Assembly: GCA_943787185.1 (NCBI GenBank)
Contig: CALSLL010000001.1
Span: 310,001 to 374,000, forward strand
Length of the DNA stretch: 64,000 bases
Reading direction: 5' to 3'
Source of the DNA: UBA10349 sp003485905
GTDB taxonomy: Bacteria > Pseudomonadota > Gammaproteobacteria > Arenicellales > Arenicellaceae
Part shown: piece by piece, positions 45,376 through 54,509 of the stretch
Position numbering within the stretch: position 1 is the first letter of the stretch
Layout: every line of letters begins with the position of its first letter
Position numbers and translations under genes: made by a program
The notes under the pieces: model-generated
Told to the model about the DNA's origin: nothing
What the model saw: only the letters and a program-made list of their open reading frames with translations
The model's database searches: none

Positions 45376-48300
45376 CTAGTCTTCCTGCAGCTCGATATTC
45401 AAGCCCAGAGAACGAATTTCCTTAACCAGAACATTGAAGGACTCAGGCATATTCGCCTCTATCTGGTAATTGCCCTTCACGATATTTTCATACATTTTAG
45501 TTCGACCAGAAACGTCATCGGATTTCACCGTTAACATTTCCTGCAAGGTATAGGCCGCCCCGTATGCTTCGAGCGCCCAAACCTCCATCTCACCAAAACG
45601 CTGACCACCAAACTGCGCTTTACCACCCAACGGCTGCTGAGTAATTAAGCTGTATGGCCCGGTAGAACGCGCATGCATCTTGTCGTCAACCAAATGGTTA
45701 AGTTTCAGCATGTACATGTACCCGACGGTAACCGGCCGATCAAACTTATCACCCGTTCGTCCGTCGTACAAAGTAGTTTGGCCACTGGCTGGTAAACCAG
45801 CTAGTTCCAACAGACCTTTAATTTCTTCTTCGGCAGCACCATCAAATACTGGTGTGGCCATAGGCACGCCGCCTCGAAGATTACCCGCCAATTCAATGAT
45901 TTCTTCATCAGTTAATGACTTAAGGTCTTCGCTCTTACCACTGGTGTTATAAACCTTATCAAGAAACTTACGAATGTCGCCGACCATATTTTTGCGTTGC
46001 AGGCGTAACATTTCTTCGATCTTCTTGCCCAATCCAGCGGCAGCCCAACCTAAATGCGTTTCCAATACCTGCCCTACGTTCATACGTGAAGGCACACCAA
46101 GCGGATTCAACACGATATCTACCGTGGTTCCATCTTCTTGATACGGCATATCTTCAACAGGGACAATCTTGGAAATCACACCTTTGTTTCCATGACGGCC
46201 GGCCATCTTATCGCCCGGTTGCAAGCGACGCTTGACCGCAACAAAAACCTTAACCATCTTGAGCACACCAGGTGCTAAATCATCACCAGCTTCCAACTTG
46301 CTTCGTTTTTCGTCGAACAAATCGTCAAAGTACTTTCTTTGAGAATTCAAGCCTTCACGCAACTGCTCCAACTGCTGGTTGGACTTTTCATTTCGCAAGC
46401 GAATCTCAAAAAACTTACTACGACTCAGTTCAGACAGATAACTTTGCGTAACCTTAGAACCCGCTTTCAAGCCATCAGGCCCACCTTCAGCAATACTATT
46501 TAATAGCACGCTCGCAATACGAGCGTATGTGTCTTCTTCAACAATTCGGAACTGATCTGCCAAATCCTTACGAATCCTGGTGAGTTCAGACTCTTCATTT
46601 GCCAACGCTCGAGTATCTTTCTCCACCCCATCGCGAGTGAATACTTGTACGTCGATAACCGTACCAGACATGCTTGACGGAACTTTCAGTGATGTGTCTT
46701 TTACATCAGACGCTTTTTCACCAAAGATCGCACGTAACAGCTTTTCTTCCGGGGTTAGCTGAGTTTCACCTTTTGGCGATACCTTACCGACCAGAACATC
46801 GCCGCCGGTAACTTCAGCACCTATATAAACAATACCAGCTTCATCCAGTCGGGCTAGCGCTTGCTCGCCCACATTTGGAATATCGCGAGTAATTTCTTCC
46901 GAACCAAGTTTGGCGTCACGCGCTACACAAGACAATTCCTCAATATGAATTGTCGTGTATACATCTTCCTTAACCAGATTCTCGGATATTAATATTGAAT
47001 CCTCGTAGTTGTAGCCATTCCACGGCATGAACGCGATCAGAACGTTACGCCCCAATGCCAACTCGCCCATATCGGTTGAAGGTCCATCAGCCAAAACATC
47101 ACCACGAGCAATAACGTCGCCAGTGTTAACCAACGGACGTTGATTGATATTTGTGTTTTGATTAGAGCGCGTGTACTTGATGAGGTTGTAAATATCTACG
47201 CCAGCTTCACCAGCAACTGCTTCATCATCGTTAACTCGAACCACAATACGGCTAGCATCAACAGATTCAACCTTACCGCCACGTCGGGCAGCCAAGGCAA
47301 CACCCGAGTCAACCGCAACTGTTCGCTCAATGCCTGTACCTACCAAAGGTTTTTCACTTCGAATAGTTGGTACGGCTTGACGCTGCATGTTCGAACCCAT
47401 CAGTGCACGGTTAGCATCATCATGCTCCAAAAATGGAATCAAGGAAGCCGCAACCGACACAATTTGAGACGGAGCCACGTCAATATATTCAACCTGAGCA
47501 GGTGTAGCCAAAGTAAATTCGTTCTTGGTTCTACAAGACACCAATTCATCTTCAAGCTTACCGGCCTTACTTAGCTTCGCATTAGCCTGAGCTATTACAT
47601 ACTTGCGTTCCTCGATCGCCGACAAGTAATCTACTTCGTCAGTTACCTTGCTTTTAACAACGCGTAAATAAGGTGTCTCCAAGAACCCATAATCATTTGT
47701 ACGGGCGTAAACGGCCAAAGAATTGATCAAACCAATGTTTGGGCCTTCCGGTGTTTCAATCGGACATACTCGACCGTAGTGAGTAGGATGCACGTCACGC
47801 ACTTCAAACCCAGCACGTTCACGTGTCAAACCACCCGGGCCAAGCGCCGAAACACGGCGTTTATGTGTGATTTCAGACAATGGGTTGGTTTGGTCCATAA
47901 ACTGTGAAAGTTGACTGGAACCAAAAAATTCTTTTACAACCGCTGATACCGGCTTAGCATTTATCAAGTCTTGTGGGGTTAAACCTTCAGACTCAGCCAT
48001 GGTCAAACGCTCACGTACAGCACGCTCTACACGAACAAGACCCACACGAAACTGATTTTCAACCAGTTCACCCACCGAACGAATTCGACGATTTCCGAGA
48101 TTATCGATATCGTCAATTTCTCCACGACCATTTTTAAGATTGATCAGGATTTTCATCACTTCGATGATGTCTTCCTTATCCAACGTTCCAGAACCGGTAT
48201 CTTCCGAACGGCCCAGACGGCGATTGAATTTCATTCGACCAACGGTCGAAAGGTCATAACGCTCGCCATTAAAGAATAAATTATTAAATAGAGCTGTAGC

Positions 48301-49464
48301 GGCCTCTTTCGTTGGCGGCTCACCTGGGCGCATCATGCGATAGATTTCTACCATCGCTTCCAAAGCCGTTCTACTTGCGTCTATACGCATAGTTTCAGAC
48401 AAGAATGCTCCTTCATCCAAGTCATTGGTAAAAATCACTTCAAGTTTTTTGATCTTCTTCTCTAAAAAGATATCAATCAGCTCTTGAGTAACAATCGCAT
48501 TTGCTTCAGCCAGTAATTCACCGGTTTCGGCATCCGGCACATCATGGGCCAAAGTTCGACCTATAAAGTACTCAGCAGGCACGACAAGCTTTTTAACTTT
48601 AGCTTTTTCGATTTCTCGAATGTGGCGTGCGGTAACTCGTCGGCCAGCCTCGACCATAACCGTGCCTTCTGAATCGACGATATCGAAACCAAGTTGCTCG
48701 CCACGAAGACGTGAAGCAACCAGGTCCATCTTGATATCTTTAGCTGTTAAGGTAAATGAATCGTTGGTATAAAACATTTCCAACATTTCTTGAGTGCTGT
48801 AACCCAAAGCACGCAACAAAATCGACGCAGGTAATTTGCGACGACGATCAATTCGAATATATACAAGGTCTTTTGGATCAAATTCAAAATCCAACCATGA
48901 ACCACGGTAAGGAATCACCCGTGATGAAAATAATAATTTACCTGAAGAGTGTGTTTTGCCTCGATCATGATCGAAGAACACACCAGGCGATCGATGCAGC
49001 TGTGATACAACCACACGCTCAGTACCATTAATCACAAAGGTACCAGTGTCAGTCATCAGGGGCATATCACCCATGTAGACTTCTTGTTCTATAACGTTCT
49101 TGGGTGCTTTGCTTCCTGTTGTGTCATCTCTGTTGTTGATAACCAGTCGCAAAGTAACGCGCAATGGCGCGGCATAAATCAGACCTCGCTGTTGACATTC
49201 CTTAACATCAAACACCGGAGTACCAAGACGGTAACTTACAAATTCGAGTGCGGCAGCGCCGTTAAAACTCTGAATAGGAAAAACCGATTTAAATGCTCCC
49301 TGTAAACCAGTCGTTCGACGCCCTTCAGGCTCTTTTTCAGCCTGTAGAAACCTATAGTAGGAATCTTTTTGGGTTGCAAGTAAATACGGAATCGGCAAAA
49401 CACTTTCAGGTCGTTTACTGAAACTTTTGCGGATACGTTTTTTCTCGGTAAAGGAATAGCCCAT
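45376..49464 (-). CDS. rpoB: DNA-directed RNA polymerase beta subunit
   Basis: This is beta, 1362 residues. The rifampicin region SSQLSQFMDQTNPLSEITHKRR is wild type. The catalytic-centre lysine segments (MAGRHGNKGVISKI) and the C-terminal clamp contact (GKAQFGGQRFGEMEVWALEAYGA) are intact. It is slightly longer than the E. coli protein (1342). Confidence 0.98.
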   Translation of the reverse strand: MGYSFTEKKRIRKSFSKRPESVLPIPYLLATQKDSYYRFLQAEKEPEGRRTTGLQGAFKSVFPIQSFNGAAALEFVSYRLGTPVFDVKECQQRGLIYAAPLRVTLRLVINNRDDTTGSKAPKNVIEQEVYMGDMPLMTDTGTFVINGTERVVVSQLHRSPGVFFDHDRGKTHSSGKLLFSSRVIPYRGSWLDFEFDPKDLVYIRIDRRRKLPASILLRALGYSTQEMLEMFYTNDSFTLTAKDIKMDLVASRLRGEQLGFDIVDSEGTVMVEAGRRVTARHIREIEKAKVKKLVVPAEYFIGRTLAHDVPDAETGELLAEANAIVTQELIDIFLEKKIKKLEVIFTNDLDEGAFLSETMRIDASRTALEAMVEIYRMMRPGEPPTKEAATALFNNLFFNGERYDLSTVGRMKFNRRLGRSEDTGSGTLDKEDIIEVMKILINLKNGRGEIDDIDNLGNRRIRSVGELVENQFRVGLVRVERAVRERLTMAESEGLTPQDLINAKPVSAVVKEFFGSSQLSQFMDQTNPLSEITHKRRVSALGPGGLTRERAGFEVRDVHPTHYGRVCPIETPEGPNIGLINSLAVYARTNDYGFLETPYLRVVKSKVTDEVDYLSAIEERKYVIAQANAKLSKAGKLEDELVSCRTKNEFTLATPAQVEYIDVAPSQIVSVAASLIPFLEHDDANRALMGSNMQRQAVPTIRSEKPLVGTGIERTVAVDSGVALAARRGGKVESVDASRIVVRVNDDEAVAGEAGVDIYNLIKYTRSNQNTNINQRPLVNTGDVIARGDVLADGPSTDMGELALGRNVLIAFMPWNGYNYEDSILISENLVKEDVYTTIHIEELSCVARDAKLGSEEITRDIPNVGEQALARLDEAGIVYIGAEVTGGDVLVGKVSPKGETQLTPEEKLLRAIFGEKASDVKDTSLKVPSSMSGTVIDVQVFTRDGVEKDTRALANEESELTRIRKDLADQFRIVEEDTYARIASVLLNSIAEGGPDGLKAGSKVTQSYLSELSRSKFFEIRLRNEKSNQQLEQLREGLNSQRKYFDDLFDEKRSKLEAGDDLAPGVLKMVKVFVAVKRRLQPGDKMAGRHGNKGVISKIVPVEDMPYQEDGTTVDIVLNPLGVPSRMNVGQVLETHLGWAAAGLGKKIEEMLRLQRKNMVGDIRKFLDKVYNTSGKSEDLKSLTDEEIIELAGNLRGGVPMATPVFDGAAEEEIKGLLELAGLPASGQTTLYDGRTGDKFDRPVTVGYMYMLKLNHLVDDKMHARSTGPYSLITQQPLGGKAQFGGQRFGEMEVWALEAYGAAYTLQEMLTVKSDDVSGRTKMYENIVKGNYQIEANMPESFNVLVKEIRSLGLNIELQED

Positions 49465-49548
49465 TTATAACCTCTTTTTAATCGCTCTAGATGATCAAGT
49501 AACCGCTAGCAGCTAATCCAGCCCACTGGTCATCAACGTACGCATAAA

Positions 49549-49597
49549 CGGCTGAAGGCCGACACGGAAAACCGTGTCAGCCTCAGCCAATTTTTTT
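49549..49597. ncRNA. Large stem-loop in the rplL-rpoB intergenic region
   Basis: The arms GGCTGA...CCGACACGG and CCGTGTCAGCC...TCAGCC form a long stem with an AAAA loop; seven T residues follow on the plus strand (49591-49597). In the minus-strand rplKAJL-rpoBC transcript the same stem forms about 85 nt before rpoB. There E. coli has an attenuator and an RNase III site. The T-run on the other strand means it could also stop antisense transcription. Confidence 0.5.
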
Positions 49598-49731
49598 ATG
49601 ACTTAACCCTTGCTGGTCGTATATCGACAAACTCAGGTTTTTGCCAAATCGATTTCATCATCAATCTCAACAATGAAATCGCAAGCTTACTGTCACCCGG
49701 CAAACCATCGCCGGAATAATCGTTCACTTGT

Positions 49732-50106
49732 TTACTTAAGCTCAACCGCTGCTCCGGCTTCCTCAAGTGTTTTCTTCAGTTCTTCAGCTTCGCCCTTGGC
49801 AACGCCTTCTTTCAAAGCTGCTGGTGCAGACTCAACTAAATCCTTAGCTTCTTTCAAGCCAAGACCAGTTGCGCCACGAACAGCTTTAATGACCGCTACT
49901 TTGTTTTCGCCAAAAGAGGTAAGCACTACATCGAACTCATCTTTCTCAGCAGCAGCACCACCGGCATCGCCACCAGCAGCAGGTGCAGCAACAGCTACAG
50001 CAGCAGCTGCAGATACGCCGAATTTCTCTTCCATTTCGCCAATTAGCTCAGAAAGCTCGAGCACTGACATGCCCGCAATTGCTTCCAAAATATCTTCTTT
50101 ACTCAT
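49732..50106 (-). CDS. rplL: 50S ribosomal protein L7/L12
   Basis: This is L7/L12 of the stalk, 124 residues. It has an N-terminal dimerisation domain, an Ala-rich hinge (AAAAVAVAAPAAGGDAGGAA) and the C-terminal factor-binding domain (NKVAVIKAVRGATGLGLKEAKDLVE). It is present in four or more copies per ribosome. Confidence 0.98.
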   Translation of the reverse strand: MSKEDILEAIAGMSVLELSELIGEMEEKFGVSAAAAVAVAAPAAGGDAGGAAAEKDEFDVVLTSFGENKVAVIKAVRGATGLGLKEAKDLVESAPAALKEGVAKGEAEELKKTLEEAGAAVELK

Positions 50107-50157
50107 GATAAAACTCCAATAGAACTCAAGTTGTTAAACCGGATCAGGTTGGCCTTT

Positions 50158-50685
50158 TCAGGCTGCTGGCTCCTTTGCGTCTCGTACAGCTGCCAGAGCG
50201 CGAACAAAAGCGGTTGGAACCTCGTTTAGGGTTTGAACGAATTTAGCGACTGGCGCTTGCATCGTACCCATCAACTTGGCCAACAACTCTTCACGACTTG
50301 CAAGCTTGGAAAGTGCTCTGATTTCGTCGGTACTAAGCATGTTTCCAGACATTGCGCCGGCTGTAATATTCAGCGCGTCGTAATCACCTTCAAACTTGCT
50401 TAACACCTTAGCGACTGCAACCGGATCTTCCGATGCTGCAAACGCTAGCGGACCAGTAAACTGTTCCTCAAGGCACTCAAAATCCGAATCCTTAACAGCA
50501 CGCCGCAGCAAAGTGTTTTTAATGACCTTCAAATAAACACCTTGATCGTGTGCTTCACGACGCATAGCGCTCATCTGTTCAACCGTTAAACCACGATATT
50601 CTGCGAGTATTGCCGCTTGGGACTCACTCAACACAGAGGAGACTTGCTCAACAACCTGCTTCTTTTGCTCAAGATTGAGGCTCAT
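50158..50685 (-). CDS. rplJ: 50S ribosomal protein L10
   Basis: This is L10, 175 residues from the ATG at 50685 (MSLNLEQKKQVVEQVSS). GGAGG lies a few bases upstream and decides the start over a 20-codon upstream extension. The segment LAEYRGLTVEQMSAMRREA binds rRNA and the C-terminus carries L7/L12 dimers. L10 in complex with L7/L12 usually represses its own leader. Confidence 0.97.
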   Translation of the reverse strand: MSLNLEQKKQVVEQVSSVLSESQAAILAEYRGLTVEQMSAMRREAHDQGVYLKVIKNTLLRRAVKDSDFECLEEQFTGPLAFAASEDPVAVAKVLSKFEGDYDALNITAGAMSGNMLSTDEIRALSKLASREELLAKLMGTMQAPVAKFVQTLNEVPTAFVRALAAVRDAKEPAA

Positions 50686-50872
50686 AGAGCCACCTCCAGT
50701 TATGGCACCCAGGTTCCGGAGTTTGAATTCCGTCGCCAGGTACACTATCTACGCGGGTTAGTAATCGCCCAAAAAATTCAGGCCTTACACATTAAGTGAG
50801 TTTCCCCACACCTGCGGTCTTTGACAGCCCACATTCACCAAAGTGAACATAGACACCCACAATCGCTTACTG
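50686..50872 (-). promoter_or_regulatory. rplJ leader, likely L10-L12 autoregulatory region
   Basis: This 187-bp gap between rplA and rplJ is in the place where the L10 leader of enteric bacteria folds for feedback repression. I see several short inverted segments, such as GTGAATGTGGGC with nearby complements, but did not fold it. The assignment rests on position. Confidence 0.35.
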
Positions 50873-51571
50873 CTAAAAAACTGGCAGAGTTGCGCGATCG
50901 ACTCGTATTCCGGGCCCCATAGTAGTAGACACGGAAACTCGTTTGAAATACTGACCCTTCGCAGTGGTAGGCTTCGCTTTATGCAAAGCACCTAAAAGCG
51001 CCAGTAAATTTTCTTGCAGAGAATCAACGTCAAAAGACGCCTTCCCTATCGAGCAATGAATAATGCCCGCTTTATCGTTTCTAAACTGAACCTGACCCGC
51101 CTTGGCATTCTCTACCGCAGTTTTAACATCGGCAGAAACCGTGCCTGTCTTAGGGTTTGGCATCAAACCGCGAGGACCAAGAATTTGACCTAGCTGGCCA
51201 ACAACACGCATTGCGTCCGGGCTAGCAATCACAATATCAAAATCCATCTGGCCTTTTTTAACCTGTTCGGCCAAATCGTCCATTCCAACAATGTCCGCGC
51301 CAGCCGCTTTGGCTGCCTCGGCGTTATCACCTTCGGTAAACACCGCTACACGAACTGTTTTACCAGTTCCTTTTGGCAACACAGTTGCGCCACGAACATT
51401 CTGGTCCGATTTTCTTGAATCGACACCCAGATTAATAGATACATCAACCGACTCATCAAATTTGGCAGATGCGGATTCTTTAGCTAGGCCCAACGCAGCA
51501 TCCATCGCATAAAAAGTATCCGGATTAACTTTCTCGGCATTGGCCTTTGTTCTTTTGGAATTAATAGCCAT
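50873..51571 (-). CDS. rplA: 50S ribosomal protein L1
   Basis: This is L1, 232 residues, of the mobile L1 stalk. The signature FTEGDNAEAAKAAGADIVG and the ILGPRGLMPNPKTGTVSADV segment are intact. In enteric bacteria L1 represses translation of rplK-rplA. It starts 2 bp after the rplK stop. Confidence 0.98.
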   Translation of the reverse strand: MAINSKRTKANAEKVNPDTFYAMDAALGLAKESASAKFDESVDVSINLGVDSRKSDQNVRGATVLPKGTGKTVRVAVFTEGDNAEAAKAAGADIVGMDDLAEQVKKGQMDFDIVIASPDAMRVVGQLGQILGPRGLMPNPKTGTVSADVKTAVENAKAGQVQFRNDKAGIIHCSIGKASFDVDSLQENLLALLGALHKAKPTTAKGQYFKRVSVSTTMGPGIRVDRATLPVF

Positions 51572-51573
51572 TT

Positions 51574-52005
51574 CTACACCTCGTCCGTATCGATGCCCAT
51601 ACTGCGGGCACTACCAGCAATAATACGAACCGCTTGGTCCATATCGTATGCATTCAAATCGGCCATCTTAATACTGGCAATTTCTTCGAGTTGGGCGCGG
51701 GAAACTTTACCGACCTTCTCCATGTGCGGTACGCCACTGCCCTTTTGAATACCAGCTGCTTTTTTAAGTAAAACTGAAGCAGGTGGAGTCTTCTGAATAT
51801 AAGTAAAACTCTTATCGCTGTAGACCGTAATCACAACGGGAATCGGCATCCCTTTTTCCATATCCTGCGTGGCGGCATTAAATGCCTTGCAGAATTCCAT
51901 GATGTTTACACCATGTTGACCAAGTGCAGGACCGACGGGAGGGCTGGGATTAGCGGCCCCAGCGGGGACTTGAAGCTTTATTAAAGCATCGACTTTCTTA
52001 GCCAT
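51574..52005 (-). CDS. rplK: 50S ribosomal protein L11
   Basis: This is L11, 143 residues, at the GTPase-associated centre. The proline-rich N-terminal segment LQVPAGAANPSPPVGPALGQHGVNIMEFCKAFN and the C-terminal rRNA-binding domain are normal. It is first in the operon here; the usual upstream secE-nusG are not present, and its own promoter lies at 52075-52102. Confidence 0.98.
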   Translation of the reverse strand: MAKKVDALIKLQVPAGAANPSPPVGPALGQHGVNIMEFCKAFNAATQDMEKGMPIPVVITVYSDKSFTYIQKTPPASVLLKKAAGIQKGSGVPHMEKVGKVSRAQLEEIASIKMADLNAYDMDQAVRIIAGSARSMGIDTDEV

Positions 52006-52074
52006 TTTTTACTCCGGATGGGTACAAACGCTTCGGATAAACAACCTCAGCTCCCCTGTTTTTAAGGACGCGCA

Positions 52075-52102
52075 AGTATACTCATGCATACGGCCGGGTC
52101 AA
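52075..52102 (-). promoter_or_regulatory. Sigma-70 promoter of the rplKAJL-rpoBC operon
   Basis: On the minus strand TTGACC is followed after 16 bp by TATACT, then a GC-rich discriminator (GCGCGTCC). It lies about 70 bp upstream of rplK. This agrees with rplK being the first gene of the transcript. Confidence 0.8.
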
Positions 52103-52296
52103 GCATAAAAATCAGTAATTTATAAGCTATTTTTGTCACACTAATCACTCACGAATTTAGCTATCAAAATTCAACTTATTTTGGGTTTTTAAGCGTCTAT
52201 TTTTATGGTTTCAACATCGGCAGTAGAAACCCGTTATTCAGAGTTAAATAATCCATAACTTGAACAGAAAGCACCTAAAGTGAGAAAGTCCACCGA

Positions 52297-52929
52297 ATGA
52301 ATAATCTAGAAACGCAATTACCGCATTCAGAGCCTTGTGAGCGGAATAAGCACGCAATATTTAATGTGCTAGCACCATTGTTGGCACACACAGAGTTTCT
52401 TTTGGAAATAGGCAGCGGAACCGGTCAGCACGCCGTTTGGATGGCAAAACAGCTGCCCCATGTAAAATGGCAACCGAGCGAGACCGAACATTATCTGAAC
52501 ATGTTACAACCTCGCCTTGATGCCGAGGCACCCGACAACGTGTTGCCACCGCTGACGATTGATGTTGCTAACTATCCTTGGCTTCCATCAACTCAGGAAA
52601 ATGAGTCCCCAGACGTTCTTCTTACCTGTAATACATTGCATATTATGTCTAAGCACCACGTCGAAGCATTGTGGAAACATGCGGGACTACTTCTTCAAGC
52701 AGGTGCGCTGGCAATCGTCTATGGGCCGTTTAAATATAATGGTGACTTCACCACGCCTAGTAATGCTGATTTCGATGTTTGGTTAAAACAGCGTGACGCG
52801 GTAAGCGGTGTGCGTGATTTCGAATGGGTTAACCAACTAACGAGTGACAATGGGTTCGAATGCCTTACCGATCATGATATGCCAGCAAATAATCAATTTA
52901 TTGTCTGGCAAAAACTGGCAGCTAACTGA
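52297..52929 (+). CDS. DUF938-family SAM-dependent methyltransferase-like protein
   Basis: This is a 210-residue protein with the SAM-binding motif I sequence LLEIGSGTGQHAVWMAKQLP and the opening SEPCERNKHAIFNVLAPLL, which match DUF938. Its substrate is unknown. The gene is divergent from rplK, sharing a 291-bp spacer, and takes the place where nusG would be expected. Confidence 0.82.
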   Translation: MNNLETQLPHSEPCERNKHAIFNVLAPLLAHTEFLLEIGSGTGQHAVWMAKQLPHVKWQPSETEHYLNMLQPRLDAEAPDNVLPPLTIDVANYPWLPSTQENESPDVLLTCNTLHIMSKHHVEALWKHAGLLLQAGALAIVYGPFKYNGDFTTPSNADFDVWLKQRDAVSGVRDFEWVNQLTSDNGFECLTDHDMPANNQFIVWQKLAAN

Positions 52930-52952
52930 CGTCGTTGCCAGTGTTTAGAAAC

Positions 52953-52988
52953 GAGTTAATTAGAGAGTTAATTAGAGAGTTAAATAAA
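52953..52988 (+). repeat. Three tandem 12-bp repeats
   Basis: GAGTTAATTAGA occurs twice in direct succession (52953, 52965), then GAGTTAAATAAA (52977). They lie 24 bp after the DUF938 gene. No function is apparent. Confidence 0.85.
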
Positions 52989-53090
52989 GAGCTATGACGT
53001 TATGCAGTCAAACGTTGAAGCAAAGTAATTCCCGCATTGCATAAGAGCATCTGATATCAATATCTAGCATGAACCATCCATAAACTGTAT

Positions 53091-54509
53091 ATGAACTTTC
53101 AAACTATAGTGCATCTCGAACAGCTAAGGGCAATAGCTGAGGAAAACCCTGATGCACTAATACCGGAGATCGAACATGAAGAGCCAACCCCATCGTTAAG
53201 CTTTGATCAGGCTTTAACGCGTTACTCCAATGCAAATCTAACGAACAATAAGCAATTAACCTCAATTCTTAACGCGCCGAGAGTTTTCAGCAAGAGAGCT
53301 TTGCTTATATCTGCAATGGTTACTGCACTGCTAGGGATATTGGCCGCCAACACTAGCCTGCAACAGGCCAGCGGCAAAATAAACGTTTACTGGACCTTAG
53401 TGTGCCTGGTTGCGTTTAACCTGTTATCTCTTGGGGCGTGGGTTGTGGGCGTATTTTTACAAGGCCCTGCCAGTAAAGGGTCCACCAACCGATATGGCCG
53501 TTCTGCAATCAACGCTATGCAGTGGTTATTCGAGCGAACCAAACCGTCGTTAGAAAGCGCAGCATGGAAAGGTTGGGCTGCAACCAAGTTTAATGGCCAA
53601 GTAGGTTTTTGGCGCGCCAGTCGCGTCGCGCATTTAAATTGGCTTATATACAGCTTGGCCGGCGTTCTGTCCTTGCTGATAATTTTCAGCATAAGCTATT
53701 TTGATTTTTCTTGGGGCAGTACTCTGTTAAGCGACCAGCAATTTGAACGACTAACCTCCTGGATGGGCGAACCTATGCGGTGGCTGGGTATCTCTCCAGA
53801 AACAAACAGTGGGCTGGCCGCATTTAACACCGCGCTTGATGACACGCAACGCAGGGCATGGGCGCAATGGTTAATGACCGCGGTACTATTGTACGGAGTC
53901 GCACCCAGGCTAGTCGTGCTGCTAGTTTCTCATTTCAAGCTCAAGCATGCCGAAGCAAATGTAAGACTCGACACGACCGCTAGCTGGTATGCCACGCTTC
54001 GCCAAAGCCTAATGGGCACTCCGGTATTTACAGCGATCACCGATGCCGACCAATCCGTCGTTTCACAATTGCAGGGTTCTGAACTCCACCGGCTCGCAGC
54101 ACCCGAGAATGCTGTCTGGATCGCACTGGAGCCCGTCACCCCAATCAATGAGCTAGAAAACGAACTACGCACTCATTCATCAATAGGTGCTAAGAGTTTT
54201 TTCGGCACGATCAACAACGCCGGCGACCGAGAGACACTGCTGCGAGCACTCGACGAAGGAGCATTGAAAAATCCTGCGGTAGTCGTTCTGGTTGATTTAC
54301 AACGCACCCCTGATCGCGGCCACCGACGTACACTTTCCAGTCTGGCAAGCAACCGTAATTGCTGGCTGGCATTGCGTGTTCCTATTACAAACCCACCGAC
54401 ACCTAATCAACTTGCACAGCACTATAACCAATGGCTAGAGCTTGCATCTCAAAGCGGCATTCCCGAACAGCAAGTTGGGGTCTTGCCACCAAAGGTGCTA
54501 CGTGAGTAA
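53091..54509 (+). CDS. DUF2868-family membrane protein
   Basis: This is a 472-residue protein with four clear hydrophobic segments (near residues 65-90, 100-122, 185-210 and 260-282) and long soluble ends. It matches the DUF2868 family as I recall it. The family's function is not established. The next gene, a DUF3482 GTPase-like protein, starts inside its last codons with an 8-bp overlap, a pairing common in proteobacteria. The two probably act together at the membrane (inference). Confidence 0.75.
   Translation: MNFQTIVHLEQLRAIAEENPDALIPEIEHEEPTPSLSFDQALTRYSNANLTNNKQLTSILNAPRVFSKRALLISAMVTALLGILAANTSLQQASGKINVYWTLVCLVAFNLLSLGAWVVGVFLQGPASKGSTNRYGRSAINAMQWLFERTKPSLESAAWKGWAATKFNGQVGFWRASRVAHLNWLIYSLAGVLSLLIIFSISYFDFSWGSTLLSDQQFERLTSWMGEPMRWLGISPETNSGLAAFNTALDDTQRRAWAQWLMTAVLLYGVAPRLVVLLVSHFKLKHAEANVRLDTTASWYATLRQSLMGTPVFTAITDADQSVVSQLQGSELHRLAAPENAVWIALEPVTPINELENELRTHSSIGAKSFFGTINNAGDRETLLRALDEGALKNPAVVVLVDLQRTPDRGHRRTLSSLASNRNCWLALRVPITNPPTPNQLAQHYNQWLELASQSGIPEQQVGVLPPKVLRE

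Noticed and set aside
47140..47574. Plus-strand 144-codon frame inside rpoB
   Set aside because: It is antisense to a fully conserved part of rpoB; a chance frame.
49610..50122. Plus-strand Ser/Ala-rich open frame over rplL
   Set aside because: It is the antisense shadow of rplL and has no independent support.
52006..52296. tRNA genes upstream of rplK, as often found near tufB-secE-nusG
   Set aside because: No cloverleaf or T-loop consensus (GGTTCGAATC-like) was seen in the spacer.
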